Position numbers and translations under genes: made by a program. The notes beneath the pieces were generated by a model that saw only the letters and a list, made by a program, of their open reading frames with translations, did not search any database and had not been told where the DNA came from. 64,000 bases of DNA. Origin: Chlamydomonas sphaeroides. Taxonomy: Eukaryota; Chlorophyta; Chlorophyceae; Chlamydomonadales; Chlamydomonadaceae. The DNA lies in assembly GCA_001662425.1 (NCBI GenBank), contig BDDC01000112.1, forward strand, positions 44,357-108,356. Direction: 5' to 3'. Each line of letters opens with the position of its first letter. The first letter of the stretch is position 1. Shown piece by piece: positions 1-11,300 of this stretch.

Positions 1-3000
1 GGCTGTCCGTAGCCCGCGTGCTGCGGCTGCTGTTGGTACGAGCCGGGCTGCTGCTGCTGTGGCTGCTGGTACGATTGGCCGTACTGCTGTTGGGCATAGT
101 AGCTGTCCGGCGCCGGCCCCGGGGCAGGCGGAGCCGCCGCCGACGCAGGCGCAGCACCGCCCCCGCCGGGCGCGACGGCGTCGGCGGACCCGGGGCCCGC
201 GGCCCCGGCCGCGGCGCCGGCTGGGCGTTGTGGCTGAGACTGCGCCGGCGGCTGAGGCTGCGCGGGCGGGTAGGCTGTCTGTTGGTGGTAGGGGTGCTCG
301 GTGACTTGGGGACCGCCGGGCGCGGCGCCGCCGTACGGCGCTGCCTGGCCGTACCCCGGCCACTGCTGCCCGTACGCAGCCTGCGTAGGCCCCGGCGCAC
401 CACCGCCGCTGCCGCCGCCGGCCGGCGCCGCCGCGCCGCCCGCAAGCGCCGCAACGCTGCTCAGCGCGCCGGCCGCGGCCGCGGCGGCGGCGGCGGCCGC
501 AGCCGCTGCCGTTGCGGGCGACGGCGGTGCAGGCGCCGCCGGCGGTGCAGCTGCCGGCGCGGCGGCGGCGCCTTTCCCTGCGCGGCTGAGTGCGGCCAGG
601 ACCTCGCCCATGCCGCCGGCGCCGCCCGAGGCGCCGTGCTGCTGCATGAGCAGTGCCAGCAGGTCGGCTGAGGTGAGCTTGCTGGGGTCCACGTTGGGCG
701 GCAGCGTGATGGTGCCCAGCGTCATGAGAGGGTGCGACCCGGGGGCGGCGCCGCCGCCGCCGGCGACAGGTGCAGCAGGGGCAGGAGGAGGCGGGGCAGC
801 GGAGCCGCCGTGCGGTGGGCTGGGTTGCACCGATGGCGCCTGGGCGGGCTGCTGCGGCTGCCAGCCATAGGCCGTATGCGCAGCGGCGGGGGCCTGGGCC
901 TGGGCCTGGGGTTGGGCCTGGGGTTGGGCCTGGGGCTGCGTCTGGGGCTGGCCCTGCGGCGGCTTGTTGAAGTGCTGCTGCAGCGCCGCCAGTGTGCTAG
1001 ACAGGATGTCGGAGCTGGGTGCCGCCTGCTGCTGGGGCTGCTGGGGCTGCTGGCCGCCCTGCGGCGCGGCTGCGGCCAGGTGCTTTCGCAGCTCCGACAG
1101 CGCATCGCTCAGCGAGTCGGCAGGGAGCAGCGACCCTTGCTGCTGCTGGTGCTGGGGCTGTTGCTGCTGTTGCTGCTGGGGCTGCCGCTGGGGTTGGCCG
1201 AAGGCCTGCTGGCCCTGACCCTGGCCCTGCTGCTGCTGCTGCTGGGCGGCCTGCTGCTGCCAGCCCTGCGCCTGCTGCTGGGCGTATGTCGACGGCGGCT
1301 GTTGCTGTGGCGGTGGCGGCGGCGGCTGGGGCGGCTGCTGCGGCAGGGAGTCCCGCGACGGCGAGTACGGCTGGGCACCGGCGGCCGCGGCCTGGCCCGG
1401 CGGCGGCGGCGGCGCGCCGTACTGCGACTGCGGTTGCTGGGCCTGCGGCTGCGGGTGGTGCGGTCCCGGGCCGGCGGGGCCCTGCGGCGGGAAGCCTTGG
1501 GGCTGCTGCTGCTGGAGCCCAGGACCGGGGCCATAGCCGTTGGCGGCCGATGGGGCGCCGGCCTGCGCCGCGTGCGGCGGGCTGGGCTGGGGGCCGCCCT
1601 GTCCCGGCGGCCCGTAGGCGCCGCCACCGTACGGGCCCTGCTGCTGCGGCCCCGGCTGCTGCGGCCCGGGCTGCTGCGGCCAGGGCTGCTGCTGCGGGTA
1701 GGCACCAGGCTGCGGTGCGCCGGCGCCCGCAAACGGCGTCGCCTGCTGCTGCTGAGGATGAGGATGCGGCTGCTGCTGGGCATGCCCCGGCCACGCCTGC
1801 CCCGGCCCCTGCGCCGGCCCTGCCCCGGGCCAGCCGCCGGCATTGGGCTGCGGCCCCGGCTGGGGACCGCCGTAGGGCCCCTGCGGCTGCGGCTGCCCGC
1901 CTCCGCCGCCAGCCGGCAGCTGCTGCGGCTGCCCCTGCTGCTGCGGGCTCTGCGGCGGCGGCGAAGGGTCCGAGTCCCATCGCGAGCGCTTGGCACGCCG
2001 CTCGCCGCCGCCAGCGCCGCTGCTGCCACCGCCCTGCTGCTGCTGCTGCTGCGGCGCCTGGCCGCCGTAGCCCTGCCCGGGGCCACCCTGCGGCGGCGCG
2101 AGCTGCGGCGACGCGTGGCCGCCGGCCGGCTGGCCGTAGCCTGGGTGCGGGCCCTGCGGGAACGGCTGCTGCGGGCCGGAGGGAGGGCCTTGCGGGTACG
2201 GCTGCTGCTGCTGCTGGGGCTGGGGCTGCTGCGGGCCCGGCGGAGGGCCCTGCTGCCCCGGGCCGCCTGGCTGGCCAAAGCCGTACGCGCCCTGGCCCAT
2301 GCCCTGTGGGCCCTGGCCCATGCCCTGTTGGTAGGGCGGCGGGCCCGCCTGCGGGGCCCCGCCGGCGTAGGGCTGCTGGCCGTAGGGCGCCTCGTAGCCG
2401 CCCGGCTGCTGCTGCTGCTGCGGTTGCGGCGGATGCCCCTGCTGGTGCGGCTGCGGCGACAGCGGGGGCGCATTCCAACCACCGGCGCCGCCGGGGGCAC
2501 CCTGCTGCTGAGGATGAGGATGCTGCGGCCCGCCGCCGCCGCCTGGGCCTCCGCCTGCGCCGCCTTCTCCTTCGTCCTTGTCCCACCGAGACCTGCGCTT
2601 GCCGCCCGCTCCCCGGCCAGCGCCCTGACCCTGCCCGGGGCCGTCACCACGGCCCTGCTGCTGGGGCTGCTGGTGCCCGGGGTAGCCAGGCCCTTGGCCC
2701 CCGGGGCCCTGCGGCGGGCCGTTGGGCCCAGGGCCCCCATACCCGGGGCCCTGAGGCCCTGCGCCGCCGTACCCGGATCCCTGCGATGGCTCCTGCGGCC
2801 CGGCGACCCCGTACCCGGGGCCTTGCGGGCCACCGGGAGGGCGCTGCTCTGGCTGCGCGTGGTGCGGGCCCTGCGGAGGGTATCCGTCGCCGCCGTGGGA
2901 TTGGGGCCGGCCGAAGCCACCCGCCTGCGGCCCCTGTGGGCCCGGCGGAGGGCCCTGCCGGTAGGGTCCCTGGTCGAACGACTGCTGCGGCTGCTGCGGG

Positions 3001-5629
3001 GGGAAGGCATGTGAGCCGCCGCCTGGCGGGCCCTGGCCCTGCGGGAAGGACGGCCCCGGGGCCGCGCCAGGCTGCCAGCCGTGCTGCTGTGTCGCCCACA
3101 CGTCCGGCGGCGGTGCGTCGGCGCCCTGCGGAGGCCAGCCAGCGCCCTGCGGCGCCTGCGCCTGCGGGCCGCCCCACCCGCCGCTGCCGCCACCGCCGCC
3201 ATCCGGAAACCGGCCCGGCTCGTGGCCATCTTGCCCGCCCTGCTGCGGATGTTGCGACTCCTGCTTTGCCCGCGGTGCCGCGCCGGCGCCGGGCTCCGCA
3301 CCGCCGCCGGGACCTCGGCCGTCGCTGGGCTCGGGGTCCCGCCAGCGCGACCGCCTGCCGCCGCCACCTCTGCCGCCGGCCGCCTCCTCTCGTCCGCCGC
3401 CGCCGCCTTGCTGCTGTTGGCCGGGCCCCTGCGGGCCGCCGTCACGGCCTTGCGGAATGTGTTGCCCTTGCTGCGGCCCGTGCTGCCCTTGCTGCAGCCC
3501 TTGCGGTTGCTGCTGCTGCTGCTGCTGCTGCGGGGGCTGCCCACGCCACGCCTCGCCGGCGCCGGGCCCGGGGCCCGGCCAGCCGTGCGGCAGTGGGCCC
3601 TCGCCGCCGGGGCCGCTACCGTGGGGCCAGGGCGTGTGCTGCGGGTACGGCCCGCCGTGCTGTGGGCAGGGGCCGATTCCGGGAGGGGCAGGGAGGCGTG
3701 GGCGCGCCAGCGGACAGCCGCAGGGGCCTAAAGTTGGCGCTGAGCCCGGGCCGCGGCATGCGAGGGCGCACGCAGGTGGGGGTGGTGCGCAGGGGGTTTG
3801 CGAGGGCCGCGCTGGCCTGCAGGCCTTGGGACACATGAGAGCGCCTAGGGTGCAGGGCTGGCCATGCCACCGGGGCCGGCCGGCAGACCTGGGGGCTGAG
3901 CTTCACACACTTGCAACGGGCTGCATGCCCCACCTGCTGCGGGGGCTGCATGCGGCCGTCGCCGGGGCCTGGACCGCCCATGCGGCCGTCGCCGGGGCCC
4001 CCCAGTCGAGGGTCGGGCTGCGCACCGCCCAGCCGAGGGTCGGGCTGCATGCCGGAGGGCTGACCTGCGGGGCCGAGGGGCGGGCCGGCAGGGGGCGGGA
4101 GGGAGCCGGGGAGGCGGGCAGGGGCGGGAGCAGGGGGCGTCGGGGCAGAGGCATTGGAGGCAAGGGCAGGGGCGGTGGTGGCGCAGTGCTGCTTCCGCGC
4201 ATTCGTTCTTTGGTGCGCCGTGTGCAGGTGCTCAGCCTGGTGCTGCCCGGCTCTGGTCTCCTCCGCGCAATGCGGCTACGCAGCGATCCGCAGGCTGCGG
4301 CCTTCTGGGTCCATGGAGCTGCGCGTGCTGCTGTGACGGGCGGCAGTCGTGACGGGGCAGGGCGAGGCTTGGGGGCGGAAGTGACCGCCGGCAGCTGCTG
4401 CCGTGCGGCGCCGGCAGCGGATGCCGGGTCGCAGAGGCGCAGGGTGTGCAGGGCGCGTCGCCACAGCGGCAGGCGGCAAGTGAATCAAGCAGGTTTGGGG
4501 GCTTGAGTCAGACAGAATGTGTGCCCATAGAAGTGGGGGCCATGCCGTGCCATGGCGGGATGCGGTCCGGGCTGCTAAAGGGCGTGGGTGAGCTGCAGGC
4601 AGCGCAGGATGCACAGCGGTGCAGGCAGCGACGGGGCCCACGCTGCCGGCTGGCTAAGCGCACAGGGGGCCGCTGTGCCGCTGCGGGGCTCAGCAGCAGA
4701 GTGTGGTGAGGCGGGGCGTGCTGGAACCTTGCGCAGGGCCTGCCCAGTTCAGCAGACGTTAACGGCCGTTGCCCGGGTTGCTATCCCTGAGTGCTACCGG
4801 CGACAGCAGACGCGGGTGAAATCGCTGCAGTTCGCTGCAAGGTCTGCAGCAAGGGCGCTTGGCCTGCGAGCGTGCCTTGCCGACACGGCGCGGTCTGCGA
4901 GCGTGCCTTGCCGGCGCCTGCGTGGTCCCTGCGCGCACCCAAGGCACCTGCCTGCCCAGGAGCAAACACAAGAGGTGCGCGCAAGAGACCACGCAGACAG
5001 GGCGCCAAGCTCACTGCTACGCTAACGGCTGTTGCGTGTGTTTCACGGCACTGCTCGGTGGCGTTGACAGGGGCACCCCGGCATACAGCTTCACTAGCAG
5101 GCACTCTCGACAGCGGCAGTGCAATCCCATGTGAGCTACGAACCCGACCTTGCTGCCGCTCACACAGAGCGCAGTGACCCGATCCGTGTTCCGTACCTTG
5201 CGGCGCTGAGTTGTAGCCCCCAGGGTGGAAGTCGCTGCCGGGTGGTGGCATGCCTCCGACGGGGCCGTCCGGACGACCGCCGGGCTGCTGCCAGTCCTGG
5301 GAGGGACCTGGGAAGCCCCGGGCGTCGGGGTGCGGAGGGTACATAGGCTGGCCACCTGCGAAGGCTGGACCGTCGAGCGGACCGTTGAACGAGCCTGGGC
5401 CCGGCGCCCAGCCATCATAACGGCCCGCATCGCCATCTTGTTGATACGGGCGGTTCATGCCACGAGCGAGTCGATTTGGAGCATGGGGTGGGCCGTGCTG
5501 GGGTCCGGGCCAGGGAGGTCGGTCTGGGCCTGGGTGTTGCCGACGATCGTCCTTGAACGTGTCCATGCGGGGGACGCCGCCCCCACGGCCGCCCCCTCGG
5601 CCACTGCGGCCGCGTCCGTTCATGCTCAT
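1..5629 (-). CDS. Gln/Gly/Pro-rich protein with three RSRW (UHM-ligand-like) motifs; C-terminus beyond left edge
   Basis: Minus-strand gene with start ATG at 5629. The exon model is 5629-5197, 4064-3934 and 3659 to beyond base 1, and all phases agree; introns are 5196-4065 and 3933-3660. The last exon stays open for 3.66 kb, giving about 1,407 visible residues and no stop in the window. The N-terminus is RGG-like (MSMNGRGRSGRGGGRGG). Exon 2 encodes tandem QPDPRLGG and GPGDGRM units. The rest is prion-like PQG/QQ/GYG sequence, with short predicted helices near 1120-1060, 1010-970 and 690-640. Three basic-RSRW motifs sit at about residues 294 (RRSRWRD), 547 (KRRSRWD) and 749 (KRSRWD). This matches the UHM-ligand motif known from SF3B1, SF1 and U2AF65. 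A nuclear RNA-binding or splicing scaffold is therefore inferred, but no folded domain is visible. The family is unknown. Confidence 0.75.
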
Positions 5630-6362
5630 GGCCAGGTGCAGCTGCTGCTGTGGCCTGTTGGGTCACAGTTGACTGACCGTGGTCCAAGGGCCGCGCCTGA
5701 CGCGGGGCAGGCAGCAGCGCTAGAGCAAGCAGGTCGCCAACTTTGGACTCTGGGCGCAGTGATGTATGTTCTTGTGGCCTCGTGTGTGTGCGAGGAGCCT
5801 CAGCGAGTCTTCTCGAAACACGAAAGAGGGCACGCGCGGACTTTACGTGAGACCAAGGGTCAACCAGCCAGATGCTTGCATGGTGTCCTGACTATACGCT
5901 AAGGAAGACCAAGGCTCGCGCGGAGTGTGCTTGTGTTTGTCTTAGCAATGCGGTCCAGGCATCCTGCTGTTAGGGGCAAAGCAGCTTGGACAGGCTGGGG
6001 CGTGGTAACTGTGGTAACGGGGAACATACAGTGCTGTGTGCGCGGGGGCCTGCCCTTCCTGCCCAGAACGCCGCGCATCGGCCCATGCGAGGCGAGAGCA
6101 AAAGTTCCGCGAGGCGGCAAGCCCTCCCTCTTTCTCCAAATCCTTGGACTCTTCTCACACCTCAGGTAGGTAGCGACGCCGTCCATAGTGCGCGCGGCAA
6201 GCGGGAGCATTCCGCCGCCGCGTTCAGCTGCTCGAGCTGCGTTCTCTGTGACGCGCCCGTGCAGGTGTGCAGTGGGAGTCGAGTCGACCTCGAGTCGACG
6301 CGTAAAAGAGAGGTCCCAAACCCACAAAGCTTGGCGGCTGTCTCTTCCTCAGGCCAGCAAAG
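5630..6362. promoter_or_regulatory. Divergent promoter region between the RSRW protein gene and eS10
   Basis: This 733-nt region separates two start codons that point away from each other, so it should hold both promoters and both 5' UTRs. A pyrimidine-rich stretch around 6120-6160 precedes a 5' UTR intron of the ribosomal protein gene. No TATA box or other named element was convincing. Confidence 0.5.
6166..6353 (+). other. Probable 5' UTR intron of eS10
   Basis: A strong donor (CTCAG|GTAGGTAGC) at 6166 and a pyrimidine-tract acceptor (CTTCCTCAG) ending at 6353 flank a 188-nt interval that ends 9 nt before the eS10 ATG. First introns close to the start codon are common in ribosomal protein genes. 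Inferred from splice signals only. Confidence 0.5.
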
Positions 6363-7698
6363 ATGCTCATTCCGAAGAAGAACCGCAGGGAGGTCTACAA
6401 GTACCTCTTCAAGGGTGAGCGGGCGGGGCTTCGGCGAGGCGCTCGGTCGCGGATGCTACACGCGCCGCAATCAGTCGCTGCACCGGCACGTGCGATGGCT
6501 ACAAGCTGGGTGTCTCACGCTGCAAACCCTGCCTCCCCGCACCCCGCAGAGGGCGTTCTCCAGGCGGAGAAGGACTTCAACCTCAAGGAGCATGCCGAGA
6601 TCCCCGGCGTGCCCAACCTGCAGGTCATCAAGCTCATGCAGAGCTTCAAGTCCAAGGAGCTGGTGACCGAGCGCTTCTCGTGGAGGCACTACTACTGGTG
6701 CGCGGGGCTCCACGCGGGAGCGAGCGGCGCTGGCGTCAAACAGCAGCCCAGCTCCCCGGGTCACTCATCAGACAGCCCTCCTCTGTGAAAAGCTGCTTCC
6801 GAGCCTACACCGCCAGCAACATGCCCCCGTGCCTCTTCCCCCGGCGCCCAGGTTCCTGACCAACGCCGGCATTGACTACCTGCGCGAGTACCTGAACCTG
6901 CCCAGCGAGATCGTGCCCGCCACGCTCAAGAAGAGCAACCGCCCCCTGGAGCGCGGCCCGCCCATGCGCGGCGACCGCCCGCCCCGCCGCGAGGTGCGGC
7001 CGAGCTGCTGCTGGCGCGCGGGAAGGGACCGCCTGCCCGGAGCCGGCGAGCAGCTGGGGCCGGGAAGCTGCGATGGAGGAGGCCCGGCGGATCCCGTGTT
7101 GTGGGCTGGCGCTTGTGGTGCCGCGCGCGCTGAGCTGGGCGTCGGAGCCCAGTGCCGGTGGCATGCCGTCGCGCTGGCGTGCTTTTGTGAATCCGCCCTC
7201 ACGCGAGCTGCGCACCGTGTCTTCCTGTCGCCTGCAGGGTGGTGCCTTCGGCGGGCCCCGCGAGGGTGGCCGCGAGGGCTACCGCGGTGCCCCCCGCGAG
7301 GGCGGCGGCTTCGGCCGCGGTGCCGACAAGGTGAGCGCACACACCGAGCAGCGCAACACCCGGGAGGGAGCAACACTCGGGAGGCATGCACACACACACC
7401 CCCACACACACATCGCGGCTCGGCAGAGGCGGGAGCGGCTCGTACAGCGCGCCGAACCAGGCGAAGCCAGCCCAGCTCGACCGAGCGAAGCTTGGGGAAG
7501 CCGCCCTGTTGCGTAGCACACGAGTGGATATCGGCAGCGAGGCCCTGGACCTCGGCCGCGGGTACTGGTATCCGCCCGACTTGACCGCTGACGGCCGACC
7601 GCCCTCCCTGGCGTCCACAGGCTGGCGCCCCCGGCGCCTACCAGCCGCAGTTCGGCGGCAGCGGCGGCTTCGGCCGCGGCGGCGCGGCTCCCCAGTAA
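6363..7698 (+). CDS. RPS10: 40S ribosomal protein eS10
   Basis: Five coding exons (6363-6414, 6550-6697, 6852-6993, 7238-7330, 7621-7698) join in phase to give 170 aa, the usual eS10 length. The N-terminus reads MLIPKKNRREVYKYLFKEGV, followed by the winged-helix core with NLQVIKLMQS, FSWRHYYWFLTN and GIDYLREYLNLP, then the basic NRPLERGPP stretch. The C-terminal third is the expected unstructured Gly/Arg/Phe-rich tail (GGFGRG units). The protein is a component of the small ribosomal subunit, near the mRNA entry side and beak. The gene is transcribed away from the RSRW protein gene. A TGTAA signal lies 81 nt after the stop. Family assignment is near certain; splice sites are inferred from the conserved reading frame. 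Confidence 0.95.
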
Positions 7699-7778
7699 GG
7701 CAGCTGCTCTCCGGATGAAGGCCCCCCGCTGGCCCGGCGGCCCGGGCGCGCCTGTCAACCGCGCCTGCGTGGCACTTG

Positions 7779-7783
7779 TGTAA
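7779..7783 (+). terminator. Candidate TGTAA polyadenylation signal of eS10
   Basis: TGTAA, the green-algal nuclear polyadenylation signal, occurs 81 nt after the eS10 stop codon. A second copy near 7976 could be an alternative. Confidence 0.55.
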
Positions 7784-8394
7784 CGCATGGCGGGAGTGCA
7801 CCCGGTCACTTCGTGTCACCCGCTCCCTGTGTCTCACGGCGTCGCTGGAGCAGCCCGTGTGCGGTGTGAGCGCGGTATGCAGCCGTGAGCAGGAGCCTTC
7901 TGTCCGTCAGTGGTGTGGGCAGCTTGAAGGCCGCTGCCTGAACAGACAGCCAGGGGCTTGGCCAGCGGAGGGTACTGTAACCTGGACTCAGCAAGGCAGC
8001 GGTCAACCGCGGTTGGCAGCTGCGCATTGAAGGCTGCCTGCCGACCGCCGTCAGATCTCCCTCTGGACGTGTGGCTGCGCATGGTGCTTCAGGGCACAAC
8101 CCTGAGCTTTCGCCGGCGCCGCCGCTGGTGGCCAGTCAAGTGCATAGCAACCACATGTGCACTTGTATGCTAAACTCTCGCAGGCATGGCGTCTTGGGGA
8201 AACAACCAACTGGGGATGGGGTAGGTGGGGGGCAGCTCTGCCTGCCAAAACCCGCGTACGTCCGACTGACCGCCTCGTCAGTCCAAGTCGACTTCGCGCC
8301 TAGCATGCGCTTGCTCGCACTCCAACCCTCTACCCGCGATGTCCCCGTCACTTGATCTTGCAGGATACCTGTTGTGTACACATCGGCGCAACCG
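7784..8394. other. Intergenic region between eS10 and the glycosyltransferase-like gene
   Basis: About 600 nt with no convincing reading frame. It should contain the eS10 3' end and the promoter and 5' UTR of the next gene. No repeat or RNA gene was recognised. Confidence 0.5.
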
Positions 8395-11300
8395 ATGAGC
8401 GTGCCTAGTGCGCGGGCTCTCTTGCTCGCCATTTTTACATGCGTCTTGGCAGCTACGACCTGCTCGAAAGCTGCAACGACCGGCCCGCAGCTTGGACAAC
8501 GGCAGCAGTTGGGCTCATCCTCTAGCGACGCGTGGCCGCTGTGCCAGCGGCTACACCAGGCGATCGCATCTGCTCTCGATGGCCACGTAGCGCTGCTGGC
8601 GGACCTTCGACGGCACCTGCAACTGCAGCAATACCTCACCCGCCATGCCTTGGAAGCGGAGCTGTCGCTACCGTCTGGGGACGACCCAGCGGCGGCCGGA
8701 GCAGCTAGCGGCGTCGATTTTTCAGCTGAGATGAAGCGCTTGCAGAGCCAGGCTAGCGAGCACGGGGCGGCCGCGGAGGACATCCTCGCCAAGCTGCGGG
8801 ATGCCCTCCGCGCCAAGGCGCCCGCCAGCGCCGACTCCCCCGGGCCATCCTCCAACGCTAGCAACGCTCCCACAACCTCCATAGAAGCCAACCTGCCCTT
8901 CCTGCGGCAATGCGTCCTCACGCGCCTCGACACCAGCCTCTACACCTGGCAGCCCAGCCAGCCCGGAGCAAGCGCCGCGGCCGCCGCATCATCGCCGCCA
9001 GCGGCCGCAGCGTCCAGCCCCAGCGCGACCCCGCCCACGGCCGCGCCGCAGCCGCAGCCGCAGCCGCAGCCTGCCGACCACGCGGCCCACGCCTCGGGCC
9101 GCCCGCTCGTCTCTCTCATGGTCCAGTACTTTAACCGGCCCTGGATGCTGCCCTCCCTGGTGGCGCCCTTCCGCCGCTGCTCCTCGGCCCACGCCATGCC
9201 GCCCGCCGCGCTCTGGAACACCGCCCACCCACGCTCCTCGTCCCCCTCCCCATCCACCACTCCCACCCTCTCGCCGCCCTCCGCCGCCCAACCCACATCC
9301 GCCAACGCCTCGGGCAGTGCGTCAGACGCCGCCTCCGGCGCTTCCGGCGCTTCCAGCGCCTCCGGCACCGATGCCGACGACGTGTTTGGACCGGGCTGGC
9401 GCGGCCTGGGCTTTGGGATCGAGATGCTGGTCAACGTGGATAGCAAGAGTGACGCGGCCGAAGTGGCGGCGTTCGCGGCGGGGCCGCTGGGATCCGGGTT
9501 CGTGATCCCCGTGTACAGCAACAACGTGCACGAGATCCGGTCGTACAACCGGCTGGCGCAGCTGGCGCGCGGCAAGATCCTCGTCATGCTGCAGGTGCGG
9601 GGATCTGGTCCCTGTGTCCTGCGCCCCCAAGGGCCCTTAGTGGCACCGTCGGAGCTCAGGGGGCTGAGGCCGACACCACCCCGCCTGCTAACCCCCGGCC
9701 CCCGGCCCCCAGGACGACGACGTGTTCCCGGCCGAGACCGCCTGCCACTGGCTCATGTCGGTGGTGCGCGCTTTTAAGCGCTGGCCCCGGCTGGGCGCCG
9801 TCGGGTGCGGCGGCGTTGCCGGGGGAGGGGAGGGCGCCGCGGGGGCTGCGCCCCTGCCCGTGGGAAGGGGCCGTGCCCCAGCCGCGGGGGAGGAAGGCTC
9901 GTGCTCGTGCCAAGGGGAGGGAGCCGTGTCCCTGTTGAGGGATGGGGGCCTCGATCGCCCTTGCGCCCGCGCAGGGCACGGCGGCCGGCCGCCTGCCGCG
10001 CCACTGCTGCACCACCGCTGCGGCCCACGCGCTCCGCCCCCGACTGGTCCCGGTACCCGTGCCCGTGCCCCTGCTGCCGCCAGGTCGCAGCGCTTCGTGT
10101 TCAACTACCACCCCAACACCACGGGTGGGTGGGTGTGTTGTGTGGCAGGGTGGGCAGCCCGCCAGCCTACTCAACCACTCACCCCTCGACCCGCCCGCAC
10201 CCAGCCGCCCTCCCCGCGCTGCGCATTTCAGACGCCCCCCATCCTGGGGAGGCCGGTTACCTGAGGATACAGTTTCATACAACCCGCCCCACCATCCCTG
10301 GCACAAAGCCCAGCCTGCGCTCACTCACTAGCGCACCTCCACCACACCGCTGCCGCACCTGCCGGGGTCCGGGCTTGCGCTCGGCGACTGCAAATCCGTT
10401 GATTGCTCCCTCGGCACCCACCTCCCACCCCTGCCGCCCGCCCCGCAGATGTGGGCGTGCACTACTGGGACCCGGGCGCCGGCCTGGTGCACGTGCCCAC
10501 ACCCGGCGTGGGCGACCCACGGGACTTCTGGCCCGTGGGCGACGGCGATGAGGTGGATGAGGATGCCGAGGACGAGGAGGAGGAGGAGGAGGAGGAGGAG
10601 GAGCAGGGCGAGGATGGCGAGGTGGCGCACAGCGGCGGCCGGCGGCTGCGCGGCGCCGCCGGCGCGTCGGGAGCGGCAGCGGTCGCAGCCATGGGCGTCG
10701 CGGCACGCGCGCCAGGCGGCCTCGGCGGTCCCGGGCAAGAACCCGCCGGGCCGCTGCGGTCAGAGGCGCTGCGCCGGCTGCGGCAGCGGCCGCGCGCCGC
10801 AGTGCCGCGGCAGGGCCCCGCTGCGGCAGAGGCCTGGCTGCGGCACCGGCGGCGGCTGGCGGCGGCCGACGGCGCCGGCCCGCAGGACGCAGGGGCCGCC
10901 GCCCCGTCCTTGGCCCCCTCCGACTCCTCCTCATCCTCCAACTCCTCCTCTGCGGACGAGGAGCTGTTCTATTACTACGACTGGCGAATGTACTTTGCGA
11001 ACGACGGCCGCCTCGCGATGCAGTGAGTGCTTGCCTCCGGTACCGCCCCAGGCCATGAACGCGGCGTACACCGCCAGCCACGCAACGCCACCTCCCGCAC
11101 CTGCAGGCGCTGCTGCTTCCCTCGGGCCGCCCTGCAGCCCCCATCCCTGAAGGGTAGCAGCCCGGCTGTCACGCGCGCAGTGGTGACCCTCGACCGCCCG
11201 CCCCTGCCCTGGCGCACGCTGCGCCGCCCTCGCGCGCCACCCCATGCTTCTCCATGCAACCCCTCGTGCGCCTCGCCGTGCTTCTTCATGGAACCCCCCC

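Noticed and set aside
732..3838. Very long plus-strand and other-frame open frames across 0.7-3.8 kb
   Set aside because: They mirror the Gln/Gly/Pro codons of the minus-strand exon and give Arg/Leu/Ala low-complexity translations. The minus frame is continuous with the RGG N-terminal exon and carries the repeated RSRW motifs.
8374..8394. GTG start upstream of the glycosyltransferase ATG
   Set aside because: Nuclear algal genes start at ATG, and ATG 8395 begins a proper signal peptide.
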